DNA of 64,000 bases from DASUAO01 sp035763745. GTDB taxonomy: Bacteria; Actinomycetota; Acidimicrobiia; IMCC26256; PALSA-555. The translations under genes and the position numbers were made by a program. Below are positions 46,639 through 54,046 of the stretch, piece by piece (position 1 is the stretch's first letter; the number at the start of each line of letters is the position of its first letter). Location: contig DASUAO010000043.1 in assembly GCA_035763745.1 (NCBI GenBank), positions 62,001 to 126,000 on the forward strand, read 5' to 3'. The notes beneath the pieces were generated by a model, which was not told the DNA's origin, searched no databases, and saw nothing but the letters and a program-made list of their open reading frames with translations.

Positions 46639-47202
46639 ATGGCGGAGTCGATGCGCGGCAGCCTCGTCGTCGCGACGCCGGATCTCCTCGACCCGAACTT
46701 CGCGCGCACCGTCGTGCTGATCCTGGAGCACTCGCCCGAGGGTGCCGTGGGGGTCGTGCTCAACCGCCCGAGTGCGACGGTCCTGGAGGAAGGCATGCCG
46801 GGGTGGGCGATGCTCGCGGCACCGCCGTCCCGGGTGTTCGTCGGCGGACCGGTCGAGCCCGTCGCCGCCATCGGCCTCGGCAGGGTCCCGTCGGGCCGGA
46901 GCAGCTCGCCCGAGGGACGGCACGCCGCGCTGTTCGGCGAGGTGTGCTCCATCGACCTCGGCTCGGACCCGGTGCTCAGCGTGCCCGACGTCGAGGTGGT
47001 GCGGGTGTTCGCGGGCTACGCAGGCTGGGGACCGGGTCAGCTCGACGACGAGGTCGCGGCCGATGGCTGGTTCGTCGTCGACCGCGACGACGGCGACGTG
47101 TTCAGCGGCGCACCCGAGGTGCTCTGGCGGGAGGTCCTGCGTCGACAGCCGGGCCCGCTGCGGCTCTTCTCCACCTATCCCGAGGACCCGTCCCAGAACT
47201 GA
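46639..47202 (+). CDS. YqgE/AlgH (UPF0301) family protein
   Basis: 187 residues. SMRGSLVVATPDLLDPNFARTVVLILEHSPEGAVGVVLNRPS is the family signature, followed by VFVGGPVEP and VFAGYAGWGPGQLDDEVAADGWFVVD. The fold is known but the biochemical role is not settled; in pseudomonads AlgH has been linked to regulation. ATG 46639 is preferred over GTG 46633 because a CAGTAT hexamer (46627-46632) sits 6 bases before it. Confidence 0.92.
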   Translation: MAESMRGSLVVATPDLLDPNFARTVVLILEHSPEGAVGVVLNRPSATVLEEGMPGWAMLAAPPSRVFVGGPVEPVAAIGLGRVPSGRSSSPEGRHAALFGEVCSIDLGSDPVLSVPDVEVVRVFAGYAGWGPGQLDDEVAADGWFVVDRDDGDVFSGAPEVLWREVLRRQPGPLRLFSTYPEDPSQN

Positions 47203-47252
47203 ACGGCTGGGGGCTCGTCGCCCGAGTGCGGGCGAGCGATAGCGTCACCTCC

Positions 47253-47687
47253 ATGCGCCTGAACCACATGGAGCTCACGTTTCCCCGGGGCACGCTCGAC
47301 GATGCGTTCCGCAAGGAGGTCGACGCCTTCTGGTGCGAGACCTTCGGGTGGACGTCGGTCGACACCGAGGTCGTCGGCCAGCTCGCGCACATCCTGCTCA
47401 CCGGCACCGAAGGCGACTTCATCCTGCTGGCCGAGAGCGACACGCCGATCAGCTCGCCCGGCTACGACCATCTCGGGCTGCTCCAGGGCACTCGTGCCGA
47501 GGTCGACGAGCTGCTCGACCGGTGCAAGCGGTTCCGGGAGTCCGACGACCGCCTGGTGATCAAGGAGTACGAGGACCTCGAGACCGGGGGACTCGTCGTG
47601 CACGCGTTCTACGTGAAGTACCTGCTGCCGATCTACTTCGACGTCCAGTGCATGGAGCGCGACGGCGTTCCGATCCCCGTCGCCTGA
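47253..47687 (+). CDS. VOC-superfamily (glyoxalase-like) protein
   Basis: 144 residues. Two beta-alpha-beta-beta-beta modules can be traced: MRLNHMELTFPRG...FWCETFGWTSVDTE...HILLTGTEGDFILLAES, then YDHLGLLQGTRAEVDELLDRCKRF...VVHAFYVKYLLPIYFDVQCME. Metal ligands may be His6 and residues in the second module, but I cannot assign them surely. Function unknown. A TAGCGT hexamer (47240-47245) lies 7 bases before the ATG. Confidence 0.75.
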   Translation: MRLNHMELTFPRGTLDDAFRKEVDAFWCETFGWTSVDTEVVGQLAHILLTGTEGDFILLAESDTPISSPGYDHLGLLQGTRAEVDELLDRCKRFRESDDRLVIKEYEDLETGGLVVHAFYVKYLLPIYFDVQCMERDGVPIPVA

Positions 47688-47695
47688 CCGACCGA

Positions 47696-48181
47696 CTACT
47701 CGTTCCCCACGCGCGGTGCGCGGGGTGCGGGACGCACGTCCGTCAACAGGTAGCGAGGCCCAGGTCCGGACGACGCGGCGCTGTCGTCGGTGTTGTAGAG
47801 CGCGCACGCCTTGAGTGAGAGGCAGCCGCACCCGATGCAGTCGTCGAGCTGGTCCCGGAGCCGGATGAGCATGGCGACGTGCTCGTCGAGCCGGGGCCGC
47901 CAGGCCCGCGAGAGGCGGGCCCAGTCGGCCCTCGTCGGGGTGCGCGAGCGGGGGAGCGAGGCGAGGGACTCCCGGATCTCGTCGAGCGTGAGTCCCACCT
48001 TCTGGGCGATGCGGACGAACGAGACCCGGCGGAGTGTCTCCCGCCGGAAGCGGCGCTGACCGCCTGAGGTCCGGACCGACTCGATCAGCCCCTCGGACTC
48101 GTAGAAGCGCAGCGCGGACGGGGCGACGTCGCTCCGCTCGCTCAGCTCGCCGATGGAGAGCAGGTCGTCGGGGTGTGCCAT
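47696..48181 (-). CDS. soxR: Redox-sensitive MerR-family activator SoxR
   Basis: 161 residues. The MerR helix-turn-helix opens with LLSIGELSERSDVAPSALRFYESEGLI. After the dimerisation helix comes CIGCGCLSLKAC, with Cys115, 118, 120 and 126 holding a [2Fe-2S] cluster. It senses redox-active compounds and reshapes promoters with 19-base spacers. Exactly such a promoter with a SoxR palindrome stands 33 bases from its own ATG, facing the divergent gene. The tail (RPAPRAPRVGNE) lies in a sequence resembling the hairpin repeat family and may be an added end. Confidence 0.95.
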   Translation of the reverse strand: MAHPDDLLSIGELSERSDVAPSALRFYESEGLIESVRTSGGQRRFRRETLRRVSFVRIAQKVGLTLDEIRESLASLPRSRTPTRADWARLSRAWRPRLDEHVAMLIRLRDQLDDCIGCGCLSLKACALYNTDDSAASSGPGPRYLLTDVRPAPRAPRVGNE

Positions 48182-48209
48182 GCGTCACCATCGTACTGCC
48201 TTCCTGTAC

Positions 48210-48240
48210 TTGACCTCAAGTGAACTTGAAGTCCTACGGT
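48210..48240 (+). promoter_or_regulatory. SoxR operator within a 19-base-spacer promoter
   Basis: TTGACC (48210-48215) and TACGGT (48235-48240) are separated by 19 bases, the unusual spacing of MerR-family targets. The 18-base near-palindrome cctcaagtgaacttgaag (48214-48231) closely matches the known SoxR box. The start codon lies 6 bases after the -10, so the message is probably leaderless. Divergent soxR starts at 48181. Confidence 0.85.
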
Positions 48241-48246
48241 ACGCGC

Positions 48247-49434
48247 ATGGACCGAACCGATACCCAGCTGGTCTGCGAAGTGGGGGCCCGCTTGGCGCTG
48301 CCACGCGAGGCGCCGGCCGACTCCTTCATCCTCCACGCGGGCCTCGAGCTCGCCGCTCGTGTCGGCCTCCTGGCCCACCTCCCGCCGGGCCGGCGCGAAG
48401 GAGCCCGGGCCCAGCTCGTCCGCCTCGCCGACCAGTACGACGCCTGGGGTCCCTCCGTGGAAGCGCCGTCGGCCGTGTCGTTCTCCGACCTCGACAGCGC
48501 TGCAGCGGCGCTCGTCGGGGCGCTGGGTGCGGGCGACCTCGACGCGGTCGACGGCGCATCCCGGTGGCTCGGACGGCACGCCTCGCCGTGCGAGCTGCGC
48601 AGGCTCCTGGCGGGACCCCTCGTCAATCGGCTCGGCGCCGCCGCGCACGCGCCGATCTTCCTGTACCTGCTGCCGCGGGTCGCTCCGGACGGCGAGATCC
48701 CCGGCGAGCTGTTGCGAGGCCTCGCCCGCCACCTCGGTGGGGAGTGGTCGTCGCGCCTGCACTGGGTCGACGGCCGACCACTCGATGGTCCCGGGGAGCC
48801 CGGGTCGATGTTCGACGCGATCGCCGCCACGCCCCTGGCTCCTTCCGACGGCGCGACGCCGTTCATCCACACGACGATGGCGCGTGTCGACGACGATGGG
48901 ACCGCCGCCAAGCTGCTCGAGGGAGTGGTCTCCGGTCGGGCGGTCCGGGAGCAGGGCCGCGAGATCCTGCGGGCTGCCGCGTGGTCGATGCTGCTCGAGC
49001 CCGACGACCACTCGCCGTACGGGTGGACCCACGCCCTCACGTTGCCCCAGGCCGTGCTCGGTGTCGCCGATACGACGTCCGATCCGGGCGTCGCCCTCGC
49101 GGTGGCGGCGACGTACGTCGTCGGGTTCCGCCGGTCGTTGGCGCGTCGTCCGCTCGTTCCGACCGAGCCGGACGACGCGGGTCTCGACCTCCGCGCGGCA
49201 CTCGGCACCGATCGAGCCACCGCCGCAGCCGCCGTGTGGCACGTCGCTGACGACGATCGCCCCGATCTCGTCGTCGACCTCGCGGCGCGCGCCTCGGCAC
49301 ATCACGACGCGCACTACGTGAAGTACACGCTCGCCTGTCTCGATGCCGCAGCCGACGACCCCGAGCACGCCCGCCTGTTCCTCGCGGCCGCCGGCGGGCT
49401 CGCCGGGTGGTGGGCGAGCGCGACTGGCGCCTGA
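48247..49434 (+). CDS. Predicted SoxR-regulated protein of unknown function
   Basis: 395 residues, soluble, mostly helical, rich in Ala/Leu. No cofactor motif is certain. Notable stretches are PLVNRLGAAAHAPIFLYLLPRV, the histidine-bearing PYGWTHALTLPQAVLGVADTTSD, and HHDAHYVKYTLACLDAAADDPEHARLFLAAAGGLAGWW. The scattered His residues recall questin-oxidase-like or other helical metal proteins, but this is weak. ATG 48247 is set by the SoxR promoter; the earlier ATG at 48220 lies inside the operator. As the only gene behind the SoxR box it is probably made in response to redox-cycling compounds. Confidence 0.65.
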   Translation: MDRTDTQLVCEVGARLALPREAPADSFILHAGLELAARVGLLAHLPPGRREGARAQLVRLADQYDAWGPSVEAPSAVSFSDLDSAAAALVGALGAGDLDAVDGASRWLGRHASPCELRRLLAGPLVNRLGAAAHAPIFLYLLPRVAPDGEIPGELLRGLARHLGGEWSSRLHWVDGRPLDGPGEPGSMFDAIAATPLAPSDGATPFIHTTMARVDDDGTAAKLLEGVVSGRAVREQGREILRAAAWSMLLEPDDHSPYGWTHALTLPQAVLGVADTTSDPGVALAVAATYVVGFRRSLARRPLVPTEPDDAGLDLRAALGTDRATAAAAVWHVADDDRPDLVVDLAARASAHHDAHYVKYTLACLDAAADDPEHARLFLAAAGGLAGWWASATGA

Positions 49435-49440
49435 GACCGA

Positions 49441-50982
49441 TCAGGGCAGGGACGAAGGTCCGACCAGCCCCCGGCAGTCGACGCAACGCTCGGTCACGGC
49501 GACACGGAGCATGGCGTTGTCGTCGTCGATGAGGGCGACGACGCGCTCGAGCATCGAGCGCGGGCCGATGGGTGCGTCACACCGCGCGCACCGCGCGATC
49601 GTGTCCTCCACGAGCGCGGTCGGGCCCACGAGCAGCGCGGCAAGGTCGATGCCCGGCCGGAGGGTGAGCGCGCTCTCGGGGCAGATAGAGATGCAGCTCG
49701 AGCAGGCCCAGCAGCGCGCTGGGTCGAACTCGAGTCTCGAGGTGCCCTGGTCCTCGTCCAGCCGGAGCGCCCCGGTCGGGCAGGCGGTCGGGCAGGCGCC
49801 GCACAACGTGCACGCCGTCGCACTCGCGTCGACGATGCCGATCGAAGGCGTACGACGTGTCTCGAGCTGCGTGTCCGATCCGGTCCCGAGCGCAGATGCG
49901 ATGGCGGTGACCGCCGAGGTGGTCGCGAGTGGCTCTCGGAGCACGACGGGGCCGGGGACGATCCCGGCGATCGCCTCCGCGACTGGTTCGGCGAACACCC
50001 CGAGTGCGTCTCGACGGTCGGTCCTCGATGTGTGCACCCGGTCGCGGTCGATCCCCGTCAGCGCCAACGCGTCGCGCGCGATCTCGACGGCCGCGTCGAC
50101 CTGCACTGCCGCGCTGCACCGGCAGTCCTCTCCGCATGCGACGACGGCGACATCGCCGGCACCCGCAGCGAACCCCTGAAGGATCCAACCGGGGGTGACC
50201 ATCCCGGCGCAGGGCACCTCGATCGGCAGCCATGGTGGCGGGATCTCGTCGTATGCCAGACGGGCTGCCGCACGCTCGCAGACGAATGCAAGGGCGTTGC
50301 CCTCGATGTCAGCCGCGAGCAGCCCGGCCTCGTGTTCAGCCAGCGATGCGCCCGGGAGGGTGATGGCGCTGGCCGGGCACGCACTGAGGCAGAGCCCGCA
50401 CGAGGCGCAGCTCGTGCGCTCGACCCGTGCACGCCCCTCGGTCGTCGTGATCGCCGAGAACGGGCAGATGGTGACGCAGTGGCCGCACCGCTCGGTACCG
50501 ACACACGTGGTCTCGTCGACTGCGGCAACCGGCGTGTACCGGACCGGCGGCAGTGTGAGCAGCGCCCGGCGATCGACGGGACCGTCCGCGAAGCGGAGAC
50601 GAGTGGTCGCGGGATCGTCTCGCGGTCCGGCGTCGAGGCGGGCGAGCCCGGCGCGAACGAGTCTGCCGGCTCGCGAGACGCCGTCGTCGCCGGCGAGCAC
50701 CGGCCCGAGGACGATCGGCTCCATGCCGAGCGGGTCGAGGCCGGATCGCCCCAGACGAGCTGCGAGCGTCTCGAGCTGCGCACCGTGATCGCATACGGCG
50801 ACGACTGCGCGCCGAGCTCCCAGACGGGCGACTGCCCGCCCCGCTGAGGCGGGCGCGGCGCACAGTCGATCGATGACCGCGACACGATCCTGTGCTGCAC
50901 CGAGGGTCTCGGCGAGCGACAAGGGGTCGAGCATGCTCGGTCCGAGGAGGTCGCGACAGATGAGCACCGCGGTCGTGATCAC
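49441..50982 (-). CDS. Cytosolic polyferredoxin with FlpD/MvhD-like domain
   Basis: 513 residues, no signal or membrane helix. Order: an N-terminal alpha/beta domain (1-130); a ferredoxin pair with CVGTERCGHCVTICP (160-174) and CASCGLCLSACP (192-203); an FlpD/MvhD-like domain (about 230-335) with FVCERAAAR, VPCAGMVTPGWILQGFAAGAGDVAVVACGEDCRC; a second ferredoxin pair with CTLCGACPTACP (391-402) and CWACSSCISICP (424-435); and a CxxC pair (465-468, 500-503) that may hold zinc. FlpD-like domains pass electrons between hydrogenase or formate modules and heterodisulfide-reductase-like proteins. The GTG overlaps the chaperone stop (GTGA). Role inferred: linking the molybdoenzyme operon to soluble carriers. 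Confidence 0.8.
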   Translation of the reverse strand: MITTAVLICRDLLGPSMLDPLSLAETLGAAQDRVAVIDRLCAAPASAGRAVARLGARRAVVAVCDHGAQLETLAARLGRSGLDPLGMEPIVLGPVLAGDDGVSRAGRLVRAGLARLDAGPRDDPATTRLRFADGPVDRRALLTLPPVRYTPVAAVDETTCVGTERCGHCVTICPFSAITTTEGRARVERTSCASCGLCLSACPASAITLPGASLAEHEAGLLAADIEGNALAFVCERAAARLAYDEIPPPWLPIEVPCAGMVTPGWILQGFAAGAGDVAVVACGEDCRCSAAVQVDAAVEIARDALALTGIDRDRVHTSRTDRRDALGVFAEPVAEAIAGIVPGPVVLREPLATTSAVTAIASALGTGSDTQLETRRTPSIGIVDASATACTLCGACPTACPTGALRLDEDQGTSRLEFDPARCWACSSCISICPESALTLRPGIDLAALLVGPTALVEDTIARCARCDAPIGPRSMLERVVALIDDDNAMLRVAVTERCVDCRGLVGPSSLP

Positions 50983-51680
50983 TCGGCGCCCTCGACCGAC
51001 TCGCACAAGGCCGCGAGGAAGTCCGCGTCGTGGCGGCACACGCGTGCCGCGGTGTCGACGACGACCGTGTAGAGGGACGCGGGCGCGGCGCGGGCGACGC
51101 GATCCGCCACACCGGGGAGCCATGGGACCAGGTGCTCCGTCAGTGCACTGGACTCCTGGCGCATCCAGCTCCCCGCCCGAGCCACGTCTCCGTCTTCCCA
51201 TGCCGACCCTTCCTGCTGGCAGCAGTGGGCGAGGAGATCGAGCAGCGTCGCGGCATGGTCGGAAGGCGTGGTCGAGGACGACTGGGGTGCGAGTCCGGCA
51301 CGACGGAGCGAGGCGCTCGCTGCGCGGACCACTGCGGCGCCCGCGTCTGGCGCGAGGCGTGCCGAGAGCGTCAGATCGCATCCAGGGTGCTGGCCCGAGA
51401 CGAAGAGCACGGTGTAGTCGTCGATGGATCTGGCGAACGCCCGGGGATCCTCGAGGCGAGCGACGAGCGGCTGTGAGGCGCCGAACGCCGCGAGCTCTGG
51501 GGCGACCGCGAGCGCGACCAGGAGCGAGGGCAGGGCGTCGCGGACGGTGCTGAGGCGTTCCTCGGTCGGCGTGACGAGCAGCCGTCCCATCACGGAGTAG
51601 ACGAGGGCACGCGCCGCGGCGACGTCGGCGAGGTGAGGTGGGCCGTCCTCGGTCGATTCGCTCTCGTCGGTCACCGGCAC
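50979..51680 (-). CDS. TorD/DmsD-family molybdoenzyme chaperone
   Basis: 233 residues, all helical. AAARALVYSVMGRLLVTPTEERL at the start and DDYTVLFVSGQHPGC in the middle are characteristic of TorD-family proteins (the usual Y..LF.....P motif). These bind the Tat signal of molybdopterin enzymes and hold them until cofactor insertion. The catalytic subunit in this operon has such a signal. The start is GTG 51680; a GTG two codons later is possible. It overlaps the polyferredoxin gene by 4 bases and follows nrfD by 10 bases. Confidence 0.85.
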   Translation of the reverse strand: MPVTDESESTEDGPPHLADVAAARALVYSVMGRLLVTPTEERLSTVRDALPSLLVALAVAPELAAFGASQPLVARLEDPRAFARSIDDYTVLFVSGQHPGCDLTLSARLAPDAGAAVVRAASASLRRAGLAPQSSSTTPSDHAATLLDLLAHCCQQEGSAWEDGDVARAGSWMRQESSALTEHLVPWLPGVADRVARAAPASLYTVVVDTAARVCRHDADFLAALCESVEGAE

Positions 51681-51690
51681 GGTGACGAGG

Positions 51691-53295
51691 CTATGCCTGC
51701 ACGGCGCGTCGTCGGGCGAGCCGTTGCGGGAGCAGCTCGTAGACGACGGCCGCGAGGAACACGAGGACCACGCCGAGGATGAAGATCACAGGCGCGAACG
51801 GGAGTCGTGGATCGGAGTCGGCTGCTGTCGTCGAGGTCCCCAACGGCGCCGCGAGTGCGAGATAGCTCACGATCTGGAGGGTGAACCCGACCACCACCAT
51901 CGCGATGCTGATGATCGTCACCGTTCGGTCCCGGCCGGGAGCATCCGGCGTCGCGCGCTTCGGCGCCCTGACGGCGGCCTTCGCGCGCTTCGGCGCCCTG
52001 ACGACGGCGTCGTCATCGTGCGGGATCTCGATGATCGGGAAGATGTGCACGAACCCCGTGTAGAGCAGGGTGCCGAGCGCGACGAGCCCGAGGATGATCG
52101 CGATCTCGACCCACGTCGGCGAGTAGGAGCCCTGACCGTACGGGAGGAGGGTTCCGTCGGTCTGGCTCGGCACCACGACCAGGAACCGCTTGCCGATCGC
52201 CGCGACCTGGACGAGGAGACCGGCGGTGATGAGCCAGCCGAGCGAGATGCCCGGGCGGCCTCGCTGCACCGCCAGCACGACCAGCGTTCCGAGGAGCGCC
52301 GCCATCGACAGCCAGAAGATCCATGCGAACTGGCCGGTGATGATCGCTTCCGTGAACGCCCGCTCACGCTCCGCACCCGCATAGATCGTGGTCAGGAGCT
52401 CGACGGCGACGAAGTAGATGTAGACGAGGACGAGGATCGCGAGTGCGCGCGAGAGCCACGTGAAGATCTCCTCGCGCAGCTGATCGCCCGAGGGAAGGCC
52501 GCGGCGCATCACGGCCGCGATGACCAGGAGCATCCCGATGCCCGAGGTGCCGGCGAGCACGACGAACGCCGGCGCCTGGAGGGCACTGTGCCAACCAGGT
52601 CGGCTCACCTGGAGTCCGAAGACGAATCCGAGCGTGGAGTGTGCGGTGATGAGCAGCGGAATGATGGCGATCGCCAGCCACCCCGTCACCCGGTGGTGTC
52701 GGCTGCGTTCCTCGGGCGTGTCCTGGTAGCCCGCGGCCCAGATCCGATGGAATCGCTGGAGGCGGCCCGGAACCTTGGCGCAGACGGCCGCGTCGCGCCG
52801 GCCGTCGAGGTAGAGGTAGACGGCGCTGGCGAAGAGGTACCCGGAGATCACGAGCGTGAACGTGCCGAAGAACGGGGACTGGGGACGCGCGTACTTGAAG
52901 AGGTTCACGATCGCCTGGATCGGCCGCCCGATGTCCGCCATGACGACCATTGCCGCGACGATCAGCGACACCACAGTGAGGAGCTCGGCCATGCGGGCGA
53001 CGGGACGCATCGTGTCGATCCGAGCGAGACGGATGAGGGCCGCCACGGTGATTCCCGCGAAGCTCAGACCGACGAAGAAGATGATGAAGGTGACGTACAG
53101 CGCCCAGGTCGCGCCGCCCATCGGCCCGATGTTGCGCATCCCGGTGACCGCGAGCCCGCCGCGCAGCTGTGTGATGTACGCGATGAAGCCGAATACGACC
53201 ACGGCAAAGAGTCCGCCGATGAGCGCCATCCATCGGCGTGAGAACCGGCCGACTCCGTAGGGAAGCTGATTGGTGGGTGGTGCGAGCAACGCCAT
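51691..53295 (-). CDS. NrfD/PsrC-type membrane subunit (quinone-reactive)
   Basis: 534 residues with about ten TM helices. RRWMALIGGLFAVVVFGFIAYITQLRGGLAVTGMRN, WALYVTFIIFFVGLSFAGITVAALIR, MADIGRPIQAIVNLFKYARPQSPFFG and GWHSALQAPAFVVLAGTSGIGMLL fit the NrfD family, which exchanges electrons with the quinone pool and may pump protons. A cytoplasmic linker holds a 10-residue tandem repeat (VRAPKRAKAA/VRAPKRATPD, a 30-base DNA repeat at 51951-52003). It lies 3 bases after the ferredoxin subunit gene, in the same operon. Confidence 0.92.
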   Translation of the reverse strand: MALLAPPTNQLPYGVGRFSRRWMALIGGLFAVVVFGFIAYITQLRGGLAVTGMRNIGPMGGATWALYVTFIIFFVGLSFAGITVAALIRLARIDTMRPVARMAELLTVVSLIVAAMVVMADIGRPIQAIVNLFKYARPQSPFFGTFTLVISGYLFASAVYLYLDGRRDAAVCAKVPGRLQRFHRIWAAGYQDTPEERSRHHRVTGWLAIAIIPLLITAHSTLGFVFGLQVSRPGWHSALQAPAFVVLAGTSGIGMLLVIAAVMRRGLPSGDQLREEIFTWLSRALAILVLVYIYFVAVELLTTIYAGAERERAFTEAIITGQFAWIFWLSMAALLGTLVVLAVQRGRPGISLGWLITAGLLVQVAAIGKRFLVVVPSQTDGTLLPYGQGSYSPTWVEIAIILGLVALGTLLYTGFVHIFPIIEIPHDDDAVVRAPKRAKAAVRAPKRATPDAPGRDRTVTIISIAMVVVGFTLQIVSYLALAAPLGTSTTAADSDPRLPFAPVIFILGVVLVFLAAVVYELLPQRLARRRAVQA

Positions 53296-53298
53296 GGC

Positions 53299-54036
53299 TC
53301 AGACCTCCGCTTCCGGTGCCTCGATCTGGCGACTCTGCTCCCCGGGTTCCTGTCCGCCCAGGTAGTAGACACGGGGATCCGTTCCGCTGTCCTCGAGCAG
53401 ACGGAAGTTCGCCCGAGTCCTGACGAGCGTCGACACCGCGCTGTCGGGGTTGTCGAGATCGCCGAACTGGATGACGCTGAGCGGACACGTCTGCACGCAC
53501 GCCGGATCCCGATCGTCCTCGACGCGTTGGACGCAGAAGGTGCACTTGTCCATGACGTCCTTGTGGTGCCCACCTCCGGCGATGCGACGGTGCTCGGGTC
53601 CGTAGCGCCGATCGAGATCGGGGTCTCGGTACGGCGGCACGGCACCCCCGGAGACCTTGCTGACGTCGGGGTCGTTCCAATTGAGGTAGTAGGACTCCGA
53701 CGGTTCCTTCCAGTTGAAGGTGTTCACGCCGTAGGGGCACGCCACCTCGCAGTACCGGCACCCGATGCAGCGGTCGGCATCGGTCGCGACGAGGCCGTCC
53801 TCGCGCTTGTACCGAGCTCCGACCGGGCAGACCTTCACGCACGGAGCGTTGTCGCAGTGCTGGCACGGCCTCGGGAGGAACGAGACCTTGGTGTTCGGGT
53901 ACTTGCCCTGCTCGAAGCGGAACACGTACATCCAGTAGCTGCCGCGCGGTGTCGCGTTCTCGACCTTGCAGGCTTCCATGCACGCACGGCAGCCGTTGCA
54001 CCGTTCGAGATCGATGACCATCCCGTATCGAGCCAC
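53299..54036 (-). CDS. Four-cluster ferredoxin subunit (PsrB/DmsB/TtrB type)
   Basis: 245 residues. Four cysteine groups are visible: CNGCRACMEACK, CQHCDNAPCVKVCP, CIGCRYCEVACP and CTFCVQRVEDDRDPACVQTCP, giving four [4Fe-4S] clusters that wire the catalytic subunit to NrfD. It has no signal peptide and would be exported with the Tat-bearing subunit. GTG 54036 is preferred: GGGAG stands 7 bases before it, and it clears the catalytic gene's stop (54047). The ATG at 54075 would overlap that gene by 29 bases. Confidence 0.93.
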   Translation of the reverse strand: MARYGMVIDLERCNGCRACMEACKVENATPRGSYWMYVFRFEQGKYPNTKVSFLPRPCQHCDNAPCVKVCPVGARYKREDGLVATDADRCIGCRYCEVACPYGVNTFNWKEPSESYYLNWNDPDVSKVSGGAVPPYRDPDLDRRYGPEHRRIAGGGHHKDVMDKCTFCVQRVEDDRDPACVQTCPLSVIQFGDLDNPDSAVSTLVRTRANFRLLEDSGTDPRVYYLGGQEPGEQSRQIEAPEAEV

Positions 54037-54046
54037 GTCGGACTCC

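Noticed and set aside
47699..47741. Possible third copy of the dispersed hairpin
   Set aside because: The right arm is nearly identical (gcggggtgcgggacgca) but the left arm pairs poorly and the element lies inside the soxR C-terminal codons; kept only as a degenerate candidate.
51951..52003. 30-base direct repeat considered as an intergenic element
   Set aside because: It lies within nrfD and encodes a 10-residue basic repeat in a cytoplasmic linker, so it is part of the gene.
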